From Methylobacterium sp. (lineage in GTDB: Bacteria; Pseudomonadota; Alphaproteobacteria; Rhizobiales; Beijerinckiaceae): a stretch of 64,000 nt of DNA. The stretch's first letter is position 1. Each line of letters starts with the position of its first letter. Positions 1 through 9,973 of this stretch are shown here, in pieces. The position numbers were made by a program, and so were the translations under genes. The DNA lies in NCBI GenBank assembly GCA_002928875.1, contig PERO01000020.1, positions 372,001-436,000 on the forward strand, written 5' to 3'. The notes beneath the pieces are model-generated. The model was not told where the DNA came from. It was given only the letters and a program-made list of their open reading frames with translations, and did no database searches.

Positions 1-357
1 GAAGACTTTCGCATTGCCGTCGATGTCGAACGAGGTGACGCGCATGCCGAGCTTTTCCGCCGGCTGCGGCCAGAGCACGGCCTCGGTCGCCTGGAAGATC
101 GAATCCATGTCCGACTGGCTCACCGCCTGCATCTGCGTCGTCATGTCGGCGAGCGTGCGGGCCAGCAGGGTGACTTTCTTGTCGGCCGTGAGCGCATCGG
201 TGGCGACCACCATGCCGACCCAGATCATGATCATCACGGGCAGCATCATGGCGAATTCGGTCGCGGCGACGCCGGACCGGCTGCGGGCGAATCGCCGGAC
301 GAGATGGCGCGCCATGCGGGCGGGCCGGCGGCTGAGGATGGAAGATCGGATCATCAT
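1..357 (-). CDS. TadE/TadG-like pilus assembly protein (C-terminus outside the window)
   Basis: Minus-strand reading MMIRSSILSRRPARMARHLVRRFARSRSGVAATEFAMMLPVMIMIWVGM...; GxAATEFAxxLP TadE-like N-terminal TM motif; runs off the window edge. Confidence 0.75.
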   Translation of the reverse strand, partial: MMIRSSILSRRPARMARHLVRRFARSRSGVAATEFAMMLPVMIMIWVGMVVATDALTADKKVTLLARTLADMTTQMQAVSQSDMDSIFQATEAVLWPQPAEKLGMRVTSFDIDGNAKVF

Positions 358-366
358 GGTGTCCTC

Positions 367-978
367 TCAGCAGGCCCCGAACGGCTCGTTCTTGAAGGCG
401 GCCGAGCCGCTCAGCAGCACGTTGCCGTTGTTCAGCTTGGCGACATCGTTTCGAATGAGGGCGGTCAGGCCCTTGGCCTCGTAATAGGCGCGGATCACCA
501 CGATCTGGCAGGGCTGGCCGGGGTTGAACTGCAGGCCCGCCGCGTTGAACACGCCGTTGGAGACCGGGTTCGGCATGGCGGAAGCCCCGAAGGTCGTGAA
601 GGCGCGCACGTCGAACCGCACCTGGTCGCAGGGGATGATCCAGCTGACCTGATTGCAGAAGGCAGCGCGGAACGCCGCTTCCTGCGCCGCGGCATTGCCG
701 GAACTCGCAACCTGACCCGTCATGGTCAAGCGCTTGGCCTCTTCCACGCCGGCCTCGATGGCGGTGGCGCGCAGAAACAGCGTGCCGGTTTCGAGGATCG
801 CGAACAGGAAGCCCAGGAACAGCGGGGCGATGGCTGTGAATTCGATGGCCGCTGCCCCGCCGCGATGGCCGCGGAACAGCCGGAAGCTCCATCGGCCTGC
901 CCTGCCTGTCGATCGGCACCGTCCCATCATGTCGTCGCTCCGCTCGTTTCCCGTCGGGAAGGGGTTGGACGTCGCCAT
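367..978 (-). CDS. TadE-family pilus assembly protein
   Basis: ORF with GGAAAIEFTAIAPLFLGFLFAILETG, a typical TadE motif; the start may lie further downstream than the ORF start. Confidence 0.8.
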   Translation of the reverse strand: MATSNPFPTGNERSDDMMGRCRSTGRAGRWSFRLFRGHRGGAAAIEFTAIAPLFLGFLFAILETGTLFLRATAIEAGVEEAKRLTMTGQVASSGNAAAQEAAFRAAFCNQVSWIIPCDQVRFDVRAFTTFGASAMPNPVSNGVFNAAGLQFNPGQPCQIVVIRAYYEAKGLTALIRNDVAKLNNGNVLLSGSAAFKNEPFGAC

Positions 979-1183
979 CCCTCCCCCGCGTGGAAAACAG
1001 CTTTAGCAAGAACACCTTGAGTTTCGGTTTCGGGCGGCCGCGAAAATGCAGGCGGCCGGATTTACCAGCCGTTCACGCTATGGGGTGTGGGTCGATCCCT
1101 GGCGGCGGCATGCGCTCGGAGAAATGTCCGCGCGCGGATGCCTTCACGCGCGGATGCGTCCACGCGCGGGCGCGCTATCCGTT

Positions 1184-1660
1184 TTAGCGCTTGGCGCCGT
1201 TCTGGTTCGCGAGGGCCTCGCGACGCGAGCTCTGGTCCGCCGCGCGCCCGAAATGCTTCTCCTCGTCGCCCAAAGTCACCATCGGCTGGCAGTTCGGCGC
1301 GCAATGGTAATGCGCGGAATCGAGGCCGCGCATCAGCACGAGGCCGTTACCCTGCGGTGCCGACACCGAGACGAAGGATTCCGAGATGATCGTCCCGTTG
1401 GCATCGAGCGCGATGAAATTCGTGCGGCCCGGCGTGCGCCCCGTGATGATCAGCACGCCGTTGCGCTGCACGGTGACATCCGCGATGGCCGGATTGCCGA
1501 CGATGATGGTCTCGGTGCCGTTGGGAAGCTTCAGAAGCTTGGCCTGATCGAGGAAAACCCCGATCTGCTCCGCGCCGCCATCCTGGGCGTGGATGGGTGC
1601 CGCCAGCGTGAAGACCGTCAGCATCGCACCCAGGACAGAATGGCGGATCCGGGACATCAC
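1184..1660 (-). CDS. Pilus assembly protein N-terminal domain protein (CpaC/secretin N-domain-like), secreted
   Basis: Signal peptide, then IGVFLDQAKLLKLPNGTETIIVGNPAIADVTVQRNGVLIITGRTPGRTNFIALDANG, typical of the secretin/CpaC pilus N-domain. Confidence 0.8.
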   Translation of the reverse strand: MMSRIRHSVLGAMLTVFTLAAPIHAQDGGAEQIGVFLDQAKLLKLPNGTETIIVGNPAIADVTVQRNGVLIITGRTPGRTNFIALDANGTIISESFVSVSAPQGNGLVLMRGLDSAHYHCAPNCQPMVTLGDEEKHFGRAADQSSRREALANQNGAKR

Positions 1661-2183
1661 TCACCTCTCGCAACACACAGAAGGCCCAACGCGCGCATTG
1701 GCTCGCCCCAGCAATGGCAAATCAGGGTGAATTTTCGGTAAAGCGCCGGGTTTTTCCGATGCCGCGACAAGCATCGGAGCCCGCCGGCGCCGATCATCCG
1801 TCGCCCGGCCGTGGCCCGCCGGGCGCGTTCGGCAGTGGATGGCATCGCAGGCAGGCGGCAAAATTTCAGTACATCGAAATGAAACAGCCAAATTAAGAGT
1901 CTCTTAGCGGTGCAATTCGCTATCACAACGCACGTTTCTATAGTATCGAGCGACCTCTATTTGATTCAACGCCGGGCGATGACTCATGTTTTGGCGTAAA
2001 AAGGCGATCATCGGTTTGTGAGTGTTTTAACTACGTTCCAGCCAAGCCCGAAGAACTTGCGTGGTTGTTGATCGAATTAACCGTCGAGCAATGTCCGGGG
2101 GCTAGGTTGGCCTTGTTTCCGGCACACCCCATCCCAGCGAGGGTGGACGCCGAAGACCTTGGAGCAGAGCAAAGGAGCACACC

Positions 2184-2357
2184 ATGTCGATTTTCAACCG
2201 TTTCCTGAAGGACGAGTCCGGCGCCACCGCGATCGAGTACTCGCTGATCGCCGCCCTGATGGCCGCCGCCATCATCGCTGCGCTGACGTCCTTCTCGGGC
2301 AGCCTGCAGACCGCCTTCACCGGCATCGGCAACACCCTCACCTCGGCGATCAAGTAA
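2184..2357 (+). CDS. Flp family type IVb pilin
   Basis: Read directly: MSIFNRFLKDESGATAIEYSLIAALMAAAIIAALTSFSGSLQTAFTGIGNTLTSAIK*; 57 aa, below the supplied ORF cutoff; RBS AAAGGAG upstream. Confidence 0.93.
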   Translation: MSIFNRFLKDESGATAIEYSLIAALMAAAIIAALTSFSGSLQTAFTGIGNTLTSAIK

Positions 2358-2384
2358 GCATCGCCTCGAGGTTTCGAACAAAGG

Positions 2385-2415
2385 AAGGCGGCTGCTTCGG
2401 CAGTCGCCTTTTTTC
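2385..2415 (+). terminator. Rho-independent terminator after the Flp pilin
   Basis: AGGCGGCTGC-TTCG-GCAGTCGCCTTTTTT hairpin plus T-tract. Confidence 0.8.
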
Positions 2416-2559
2416 GTTTTTCCGCAGGCCGGTGGCGGTTTGGGCCGGCACATTCTTTCTGTTTCGACACAGGTGTCATCCCATCCTGCCGTATTGCGAA
2501 AAAATCAGATTGTCTTCTAGTCTCCGCCCCCTGTTCCAGAGGCAGACGAGGGCTTCACG

Positions 2560-4140
2560 ATGGCGAACCTGGCGATCCGTGGCGCGATGAGCGCCCGCTA
2601 CGAGGAAATCCTGACCAAGGATGCGCTCGAATTCGTCGCGAGCCTGCAGCGTGCCTTCAATGGTCGCCGCAAGGAACTGCTCGCCGCCCGCGCCGAACGC
2701 CAGAAGCGCTTCGATGCCGGCGAAATGCCGCGCTTCCTGCCCGAGACGGCGGCAATCCGTTCGAGCGAGTGGCGCGTCGCGCCGATCCCGCACGACCTGC
2801 TCGACCGCCGCGTGGAAATCACCGGTCCGGTCGACCGCAAGATGGTCATCAACGCGCTGAATTGCGGCGCGAAAGTCTTCATGACCGATTTCGAGGATGC
2901 CAATTCGCCGACCTGGTCGAACAACATCGAGGGCCAGATCAACCTGAAGGATCGCTGGGACGGCAAGATCGACTTCACCGATCCCGTCTCGGGCAAGGCC
3001 TACAAGCTCGGACCCAACCCTGCCGTGCTGATCGTGCGGCCGCGCGGCTGGCACCTGCTTGAGAGCCATCTCGAAATCGACGGCGAGCCCTGCTCCGGTT
3101 CGCTCTTCGATTTCGGCCTCTATTTCTTCCATAACGCGAAAAAGCAGATCGCCATGGGCTCCGGCCCGTATTTCTACCTGCCGAAGCTCGAGAGCCATTT
3201 CGAGGCGCGGCTGTGGAACGACGTGTTCATCATGGCCCAGAAGGCCCTCGGCCTGCCGGTCGGCACCATCAAGGCGACCGTGCTGATCGAGACGCTGCCC
3301 GCCGCCTTCGAGATGGACGAGATCCTGTTCGAACTGAAGGACCACATCGTCGGCCTCAATTGCGGCCGCTGGGACTACATCTTCTCCTTCATCAAGAAGC
3401 TCGCAGCGCAGAAGGATTACGCCCTGCCGGATCGCAGCCAGGTGGTGATGGGCAAGGCCTTCCTGCGGGCCTATTCGCTGCTGCTGATCAAAACCTGCCA
3501 CAAGCGCGGCGCCTTCGCGATGGGCGGCATGGCCGCGCAGATCCCGGTGAAGAACAACCCGGCCGCCAACGAGGCCGCCTTCGCCAAGGTGCGCGCCGAC
3601 AAGGAACGCGAGGCCGGCGACGGGCATGACGGCACCTGGGTCGCGCATCCCGATCTCGTGCCGGTGGCGATGGAGGTGTTCAACCGCCTGATGCCGCAGC
3701 CGAACCAGCTCGGCGTGGCGCGCAACGACGTGAACATCACCGAAAAGGACCTGCTGGAAGTGCATACCGGCACGCGTTCCATCGAGGGCTTCCGCGAGAA
3801 TATCCGCGTCGGCGTGCAGTATATCGAGGCCTGGCTGCGCGGCCGCGGCGCGGTGCCGATCTACAACATGATGGAAGATGCGGCGACCGCCGAGATCTCC
3901 CGCGCGCAGATCTGGCAGCAGGTGAAGTACGGCCTCGATTTCGTGGATGGCACGAAGGCGTCGCCCGAACTGTTCGACACCTGCCTTGGCGAGGAAATGG
4001 AGCGGGTGAAGGGCGAAGTCGGGGTGGAAGCCTTCGAGAAGGGCCGTTTCCCCGAGGCCATCGCGCTGTTCCGGACCTTGTCGCTTGCGCCCAGGTTCGA
4101 AGACTTTTTGACGGTTCCGGCCTACCAGAAGATCGTCTGA
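2560..4140 (+). CDS. aceB: Malate synthase A
   Basis: 526 aa with [44 protein letters not shown], malate synthase A signatures. Confidence 0.93.
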   Translation: MANLAIRGAMSARYEEILTKDALEFVASLQRAFNGRRKELLAARAERQKRFDAGEMPRFLPETAAIRSSEWRVAPIPHDLLDRRVEITGPVDRKMVINALNCGAKVFMTDFEDANSPTWSNNIEGQINLKDRWDGKIDFTDPVSGKAYKLGPNPAVLIVRPRGWHLLESHLEIDGEPCSGSLFDFGLYFFHNAKKQIAMGSGPYFYLPKLESHFEARLWNDVFIMAQKALGLPVGTIKATVLIETLPAAFEMDEILFELKDHIVGLNCGRWDYIFSFIKKLAAQKDYALPDRSQVVMGKAFLRAYSLLLIKTCHKRGAFAMGGMAAQIPVKNNPAANEAAFAKVRADKEREAGDGHDGTWVAHPDLVPVAMEVFNRLMPQPNQLGVARNDVNITEKDLLEVHTGTRSIEGFRENIRVGVQYIEAWLRGRGAVPIYNMMEDAATAEISRAQIWQQVKYGLDFVDGTKASPELFDTCLGEEMERVKGEVGVEAFEKGRFPEAIALFRTLSLAPRFEDFLTVPAYQKIV

Positions 4141-4163
4141 TCCAACTGCCGGAAGAATCGACT

Positions 4164-4197
4164 AGGCTCGCGGGTGTCACCATCCGCGAGCCTTTTT
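4164..4197 (+). terminator. Rho-independent terminator after aceB
   Basis: AGGCTCGCGG...CCGCGAGCCTTTTT. Confidence 0.85.
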
Positions 4198-4198
4198 C

Positions 4199-4765
4199 AT
4201 GTCAGAATTCCTCTTGCGCCTCAGACCCTTGGTCGAAACCTATCTCGCCCAGGAGGCAGAGGCCGACGAATGGCTGCCGGTGCTGACCTGGCAGATCGAT
4301 GCCGGCCACGCCCTCGATTCCCGGGAGACCTATCCCGGCCATGTCACGACCAGCGCCATCATCCTCTCGCCGGATGGCAGAGAGACCCTGCTGATCGAGC
4401 ACCGCATGCTGAAGCGCTGGCTGCAGCCCGGCGGGCATTACGAGCCGGCCGCGATGTTCTGGCATTCGGCCCTGCGCGAGGCGGAGGAGGAAACCGGGCT
4501 TTCCGGCCTGCCGCTTCATCCCTGGCACAGTGAGGCGGACCGGCCGTTCCTGATCGACAGCCATGCCGTGCCGGGCAAGGCGAGCCGGGGCGAGCGGCCG
4601 CATCTGCATCACGACCTGCAATACCTGTTCGTGGCCGATCGGCATGCCCCGCTCGTTGCGCAACTCGACGAGGTCTCCGCTGCCCGGTGGCACGACGTCG
4701 CGTCACTCGAGACGGTCACGCCACGTGGCTTGCGGCGGCTGAAGCGGCTCGGTCTCGTAAAATAA
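4199..4765 (+). CDS. NUDIX hydrolase
   Basis: LQPGGHYEPAAMFWHSALREAEEETGL resembles the NUDIX box. Confidence 0.85.
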   Translation: MSEFLLRLRPLVETYLAQEAEADEWLPVLTWQIDAGHALDSRETYPGHVTTSAIILSPDGRETLLIEHRMLKRWLQPGGHYEPAAMFWHSALREAEEETGLSGLPLHPWHSEADRPFLIDSHAVPGKASRGERPHLHHDLQYLFVADRHAPLVAQLDEVSAARWHDVASLETVTPRGLRRLKRLGLVK

Positions 4766-4870
4766 ACCCGCGGGCCGGACCTTGCGCGCACTGAAAATGT
4801 CGCAATTCGCTCCTATCTGATGCGGCACGTCGCCCTCTTGGGAGCAACCGGGCGACGAATGGAGGAAGGG

Positions 4871-5560
4871 ATGAACCCGCAAGAGCGTCAGGTGATCGAC
4901 GGCATTTTCGACCGCCTGAAGAACGTTGCCAACCAGCCGCGCGACCCCGAAGCGGAGCGCTATATCGGTGACCTCGTTCAGAAGCAGCCCTATGCGACCT
5001 ATGCGCTGGCCCAGTCGGTCTATGTGCAGGAACAGGCGCTGCTGAACCAGCAGCGCGAGATCGAACAGCTTCAGGCGGAAATCGCCGACATGCGCGCGCG
5101 CCCGCAGCAGCCGGCTTCCGGCGGCGGGTTCCTGTCGGGCCTGTTCGGCGGCGGCAACAGCCAGCCGCAGCGTCAGCCGGAAAGCATGCCGGCTTATGGC
5201 CAGCGTCGCGAGATGCCGCCTCAGGCTCCGGCAGCCGGCCCGTGGGGCGGCGGCCAGCCGCAGGCCGCTGCGCCCGGCCCGTGGGGCCAGCCCCAGCCGC
5301 AGCGCCAGGGCATGGGCTTCCTCGGCACGGCCGCGGCTGCCGCCACCGGCGTCGCCGGCGGCATGGTGCTCGGCTCGATCCTGTCATCGGCGCTTGGCGG
5401 CGGTGCTGCCCAGGCCGCGACCTCGCAGGCGCAGGGCCTGTTCGGCAATAGCCCGGCGCAGGAAGGCGCAGCCGCGCCGGATCAGCAGGGCTACGAAGAC
5501 AACGCGTCCGATGCCAGCTGGGATGATTCCGGCTACGGCGACGACACCTTCGAAGCCTGA
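4871..5560 (+). CDS. DUF2076 domain-containing protein
   Basis: MNPQERQVIDGIFDRLKNVANQPRDPEAERYIGDLVQKQPYATYALAQSVYVQEQAL; Gly/Pro/Gln-rich middle and Asp-rich tail. Confidence 0.85.
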   Translation: MNPQERQVIDGIFDRLKNVANQPRDPEAERYIGDLVQKQPYATYALAQSVYVQEQALLNQQREIEQLQAEIADMRARPQQPASGGGFLSGLFGGGNSQPQRQPESMPAYGQRREMPPQAPAAGPWGGGQPQAAAPGPWGQPQPQRQGMGFLGTAAAAATGVAGGMVLGSILSSALGGGAAQAATSQAQGLFGNSPAQEGAAAPDQQGYEDNASDASWDDSGYGDDTFEA

Positions 5561-5586
5561 TTTCGGCTTGAAGGCGACTTGAAACA

Positions 5587-5622
5587 CGAAGGCCCCGCAC
5601 GCGCCGTGCGGGGCCTTTTTCA
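5587..5622 (+). terminator. Rho-independent terminator
   Basis: AAGGCCCCGCACGCGCCGTGCGGGGCCTTTTT. Confidence 0.8.
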
Positions 5623-5652
5623 CGCCGGGGGGCCGGTGGCGCAGGATAAACG

Positions 5653-6462
5653 TCAGATCACCACGACCTTCGCGCCGACCTTCACGCGGCCATAGAGGTC
5701 GATCACGTCGTCATTGTTCATGCGGATGCAGCCGGAAGAAACCGCGCGGCCGATGGTCTCCGGCTCGTTCGTGCCGTGGATGCGATAGAGCGACGAACCG
5801 AGATAGAGCGCCCGCGCGCCCAGCGGGTTGCCCGGCCCTCCGGCCATGAAGGGCGGCAGGTCCGGCCGGCGCTTCAGCATTTGTGCCGGCGGGCGCCAAT
5901 CCGGCCATTCCGCCTTGCGGGTCACCGATTTCACGCCGGCCCATTCGAAACCGGGGCGGCCAACGCCGATGCCATAGCGCAAGGCGCGGCCATTGCCCTG
6001 CACGAGATAGAGGAACCGGTTCGGCGTATCGATCACGATCGTGCCCGGCCCGTGCGGACCGTTGTAGGTCACTTCCTGGCGCTCGTATTGCGGGTCCAGC
6101 GAAGCGCGGATGCGGGCATCGTCACGCCGCTCGATGAGCGCGCTGTCCTCGGGCAGCGCGGCAAGCTGCCGGACACCGGGCATGCGCGGGTCGACGAAAG
6201 CGCGGCTCGGGCGATCCGGCAGCGGCTGCGCGATGACCGGCGCCCCCTGGCGATGGCTCGGGACCGAACCGGTCATCAGGAATTCGATGAAGCCGCCACC
6301 CAAGTTGGACGAACCGCGGGCGGGATCGGCAAAAGCCGGAATCGCTGCCACGGAAGCCAGCAGAAGAAGGGGAAGCGACGAAGTCAGACGAGAGGAAGCG
6401 AAACGGGGCAGGGCGAAACGAGACATGGCGAGACGAGACATGGCGACAACCTTTCCGGGCAC
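5653..6462 (-). CDS. L,D-transpeptidase (YkuD domain)
   Basis: IHGTNEPETIGRAVSSGCIRMNNDDVIDLY, the HGT...SxGCIRM catalytic motif; secreted. Confidence 0.92.
   Translation of the reverse strand: MPGKVVAMSRLAMSRFALPRFASSRLTSSLPLLLLASVAAIPAFADPARGSSNLGGGFIEFLMTGSVPSHRQGAPVIAQPLPDRPSRAFVDPRMPGVRQLAALPEDSALIERRDDARIRASLDPQYERQEVTYNGPHGPGTIVIDTPNRFLYLVQGNGRALRYGIGVGRPGFEWAGVKSVTRKAEWPDWRPPAQMLKRRPDLPPFMAGGPGNPLGARALYLGSSLYRIHGTNEPETIGRAVSSGCIRMNNDDVIDLYGRVKVGAKVVVI
6382..6441 (-). repeat. Four degenerate 15-bp tandem units inside the signal-peptide coding region
   Basis: Minus-strand ATGTCTCGTCTCGCC / ATGTCTCGTTTCGCC / CTGCCCCGTTTCGCT / TCCTCTCGTCTGACT (MSRLA MSRFA LPRFA SSRLT). Confidence 0.85.
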
Positions 6463-6783
6463 GGCCTGACCTCACTGGGCCGGGCGAAACCGCTGCCCGG
6501 CCGGTCGCGCAAGAAGGCCAGTTGGAGCGCGAGATGCCCCTCACCATCGTCGGGAAGCGTCGCCGGATGGCAAATATTCATGATTAACATAACGTTCTGT
6601 TCAGGATCCTGCTTCAGTTTTGCTGTTAACCCTAACCGTTCTTGAAAAGGATCCTTCGAAACTTCTTGTTCACGATGACCGCACTGTTACCATCCAGGCG
6701 ATGCAGCGTGAACCACTGTTTAACTTGCAGCGCGCAACGGTTGTGATCTCTTTTGGCAACCAGCAACGGCGTCTCGAAGTCTC

Positions 6784-7569
6784 ATGACCACTCCCCAGCG
6801 CAAATTCCGCATCGAAGGCGGCACGGGTCGCCCCACACCGGACGCTTCGCCCATCCCGTTCGAGGCTCCGGCGATCACGATCCCCGATCTGCCGATGGCG
6901 GCAGCGATCGAGGCCCCCATGCCGTCCATGGCCGTGCTCGACGAAATCCGAGCGCTGCGCACGATGATCGAACCCCTCTATGGCGTCCTCGAGAACCTGA
7001 AGGACAATTACCGCGACGAATTGCGCTCCTTCGCGAGCCTCAAGGTCGACATGACCGAGATCGAGAGCGCCATTTCCGGCACGAAGAAGGAACTGGCCGC
7101 CCTGAAGGTTGGTCACAACATCGGCGGCGTGGAAGTCGCGGCGCTCGAACTCGAGACCGTGGTCTCGCAGACCGAGGCGGCCGCCAACGACATTCTCGCG
7201 GCGGCGGAATCGATCGAAACCCTGGCCGGCGCCATCCAGAGCGAAACGACGCTCGAGGCCTGCAAGGGCCTCGCGAACGACATCGCCGAGAAGGTCACGG
7301 TCATCTACATGGCCTGTAACTTCCAGGATCTTTCCGGCCAGCGCGTGCGCCGCGTCGTCGATACGCTGAACTTCGTCGAGAGCCGCATCCACAAGATGAT
7401 CGACGCGTGGGGCGGCCTGCAGGCGCTGCACGACCTCATCGAGCAGGAAATCCAGACGCAGGAAGAAGAGCGCGAGACCGAGGGTTCGGCAGCGCTCCTC
7501 ACCGGCCCGGTGCCGGTGAATGCGGAGGACCATGTGGATCAGGATGCGATCGACGCACTCTTCCACTGA
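6784..7569 (+). CDS. CheZ-like protein phosphatase
   Basis: IYMACNFQDLSGQRVRRVVDTLNFVE keeps the FQDLxGQ catalytic-helix motif of CheZ; C-terminal VDQDAIDALFH resembles the CheY-binding tail. Confidence 0.78.
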   Translation: MTTPQRKFRIEGGTGRPTPDASPIPFEAPAITIPDLPMAAAIEAPMPSMAVLDEIRALRTMIEPLYGVLENLKDNYRDELRSFASLKVDMTEIESAISGTKKELAALKVGHNIGGVEVAALELETVVSQTEAAANDILAAAESIETLAGAIQSETTLEACKGLANDIAEKVTVIYMACNFQDLSGQRVRRVVDTLNFVESRIHKMIDAWGGLQALHDLIEQEIQTQEEERETEGSAALLTGPVPVNAEDHVDQDAIDALFH

Positions 7570-7584
7570 ACAAAGGCGGATGGT

Positions 7585-9003
7585 TCAGGCATCGGGACGG
7601 GGCGGCGACGCCCCGTTCGTCGTTTCCGGTCGCAGCAATCCGCGCAGACCCGCGAGATCGAGGCTCCAGGCGAGCGCGCCATAGGCGATCATGCCGATGA
7701 CGACGCTGGCGACCAGCGCCACCGGGCCCGGCTCCAGCAGAAGGCGGATCGGCAACACCGCAACCGTCATGGTTGCCAGGGCCAGGGCGAGTTGCATTGC
7801 CGTGCCGGATGCCAGAATCGGCACCGCCCGATCCCGCCACCCGATCAGCACGGCGGTCGCCAGCGCCATCGCCACGACGAGCGCCAGCGCCGGCACGATC
7901 ACCGATGGCAGCCGGAAGGCCGGTGCCAGCGTCAGGATCAGCAACGTGACGAACAGGGCGGCGAGCGCGGTGACGAGCAGAATCGCGGTGCGGCGCGCGA
8001 TCTGGTGGAATGGGTGCAACGCGTATTGCACGATGCCGTAGAGCGCGAGGCCGGGGATGAGCATCGCGGCATGCCATGCGAAGGCCCCGCGGAATTCCCG
8101 CGCCACGAGCAGCGCCTCGAGGCTCGGCAGGACCAGCCACAGGCCCAGCAGGGCCGGCGCCAGCAAAGCGAGCACCTGCGCGAAATTCCGGGTCAGCTGT
8201 TGCTGGCCCGCCCTTGTTCCATCCTCGCGCTCGGCCCGCACGGCCAACTGGAACAGCCACAGGTCGAGGGCCGTCCCCAGCGTCATGACGAGCTTCCCGA
8301 CGAGGTCGAGCGCGAGGCTGAAGCGCCCGGCCTCCGCGAGGCCGGCCTCCTGCGCCATGAAGAGCCGCAGCGCCAGAAGCAGGCCCAGATAGGCGAGATT
8401 CGTGCCCACGATCGGCACGGCATAGGCCAGCATCGCCAGCGGATGGGGATAATCAGCTCCGGCCTTCCCCTGCGGTTCGGCGAAGAACGCCCGATGCAGG
8501 ACAACGGCCAGCAGGATCGACAGCGCGAAGGCGGCGAGAACCGCATCCGCACGCTGCGTGAGCCATGCCGCCGACGGCAGGAGGAGAAGCGACAGCCCGG
8601 TCCGGAGAAGCAGGAGCATCGCATAGGCCGTCTCGGCGAAATGCGCCCGCAGCCAGGCCGCGCGACATTCGGCGAGGCCTGCCACCAGCGCCGTGAGGAT
8701 GCCGGCGGCCAGCAGGAAGGCCCGGTCTCCGCCCCGGATCAGAATGAAGGCCAACCCGACGACCGCCAGGACAACCGGCAGCGCGAGCCCGATGCGCAAA
8801 ACCATGGGCAGGGGGCCGGCCTGACCGGCGAAGCGGGTGATGGCGAGCCGGATCGCCTCGAAAAGCAGCGTCTGCACCAGAACGGCCGCCGCGAAACCGA
8901 TGGCGTAGAGACCGAATTCCACCGGCCCCAGCATGGCCGCCAGCAACAGCCCCAGCCCGAACTGGACCAGCGCGGAAACGAGAAAGGCGGCGGACATCCA
9001 CAT
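7585..9003 (-). CDS. Polysaccharide biosynthesis flippase-like membrane protein
   Basis: About 470 aa multi-TM protein, MATE/Wzx-like pattern (LVSALVQFGLGLLLAAMLGPVEFGLYAIGFAAAVLVQTLLFEAIRLAITRF). Confidence 0.75.
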   Translation of the reverse strand: MWMSAAFLVSALVQFGLGLLLAAMLGPVEFGLYAIGFAAAVLVQTLLFEAIRLAITRFAGQAGPLPMVLRIGLALPVVLAVVGLAFILIRGGDRAFLLAAGILTALVAGLAECRAAWLRAHFAETAYAMLLLLRTGLSLLLLPSAAWLTQRADAVLAAFALSILLAVVLHRAFFAEPQGKAGADYPHPLAMLAYAVPIVGTNLAYLGLLLALRLFMAQEAGLAEAGRFSLALDLVGKLVMTLGTALDLWLFQLAVRAEREDGTRAGQQQLTRNFAQVLALLAPALLGLWLVLPSLEALLVAREFRGAFAWHAAMLIPGLALYGIVQYALHPFHQIARRTAILLVTALAALFVTLLILTLAPAFRLPSVIVPALALVVAMALATAVLIGWRDRAVPILASGTAMQLALALATMTVAVLPIRLLLEPGPVALVASVVIGMIAYGALAWSLDLAGLRGLLRPETTNGASPPRPDA

Positions 9004-9105
9004 CGTTCTCTCTTCCGCCGCGTCCGGTGGAAAGGCAAGGCGAAAGCACGAATCCCCCGCGCGCTTGCCCCCGCACCTGATTGCAGGCGGTTGCCGCCTC
9101 CTCTA

Positions 9106-9963
9106 GTGTCGACTGCGTTGCCGGTCTTCTCCGGCCCTGCGCGACCGAGACCGGCCTTGCCCTTCTTCGATGCCTTCACTGCCGCCGCGAGCCAGCAGGC
9201 CGCGAGCCCCGCCTTCTGGCTGATTGGCGGGCTGACGGTCTTCGTCATCGCCGCCTCGAAGGGGGCCTTCGGTGGCGGTGCGGCCTCCCTCGGTGTGCCA
9301 ATGCTGTCGCTCTTCATGGACCCGATCGGCGCGGCGATCGTCGTGGCGCCACTCGTCTCGCTCATGGACATGTTCACCTTGCGCACCTTCGGGCCGTCGT
9401 CATGGTCGAAGCCGGACCTGCGCGTGCTGATGCCCGGCCTGCTGCTGGGGCTTGCGGTCGGCTGGCTCGCCTTCGAATGGATCGACCCGCGTTTCGTGGC
9501 GCTGATGATCGGCACGATCAGCCTCGCCTTCGCGCTGCACTGGTTCTGGAAGCGGCATCGCAAGGTCGTTCTCGACGCCATGCCCATCCGTGCCGCCTGG
9601 GCCTTCGTGGCCGGAGCGGTGTCCGGCTTCACCACCTTCGTCGCGCATTCCGGCGGGCCGCCGGTCGCGATGTATCTGATGCGGCGCTCGCTGGGGAAAA
9701 CCCTGTTCGTCGGCACCACGGCGGCCTTCTTCACCATCGGCAACCTGCTGAAGCTCGGCCCTTACGCGATCCTCATGGCCGGGCGGCCGGATGCGCTGGC
9801 GGGCGCGCTGCTCTATGCGCCGATCGTGCCGTTCGGCGTGTGGCTCGGCCTGCGCATCCACCACCGCCTCTCCTATGACGGGGTGATGCTGGCGACGAAT
9901 GCACTGCTAATTGTTGGCGGGGCGAGGCTCATCTGGCAGGCGATCGGATCGCTGCTCCCATGA
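9106..9963 (+). CDS. Sulfite exporter TauE/SafE family protein
   Basis: AASKGAFGGGAASLGVPMLSLFMDPIGAAIVVAPLVSLMDM...GAVSGFTTFVAHSGGPPVAMYLMRR; in-frame GTG at 9106 or TTG at 9157; the 723-aa ORF upstream is read-through. Confidence 0.82.
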   Translation: MSTALPVFSGPARPRPALPFFDAFTAAASQQAASPAFWLIGGLTVFVIAASKGAFGGGAASLGVPMLSLFMDPIGAAIVVAPLVSLMDMFTLRTFGPSSWSKPDLRVLMPGLLLGLAVGWLAFEWIDPRFVALMIGTISLAFALHWFWKRHRKVVLDAMPIRAAWAFVAGAVSGFTTFVAHSGGPPVAMYLMRRSLGKTLFVGTTAAFFTIGNLLKLGPYAILMAGRPDALAGALLYAPIVPFGVWLGLRIHHRLSYDGVMLATNALLIVGGARLIWQAIGSLLP

Positions 9964-9973
9964 GACAGCCGCG

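Noticed and set aside
7792-9105. N-terminal part of the 723-aa plus-strand ORF
   Set aside because: Gln/Arg/His-rich antisense of the flippase gene; only the region from about 9106 resembles a protein (TauE/SafE).
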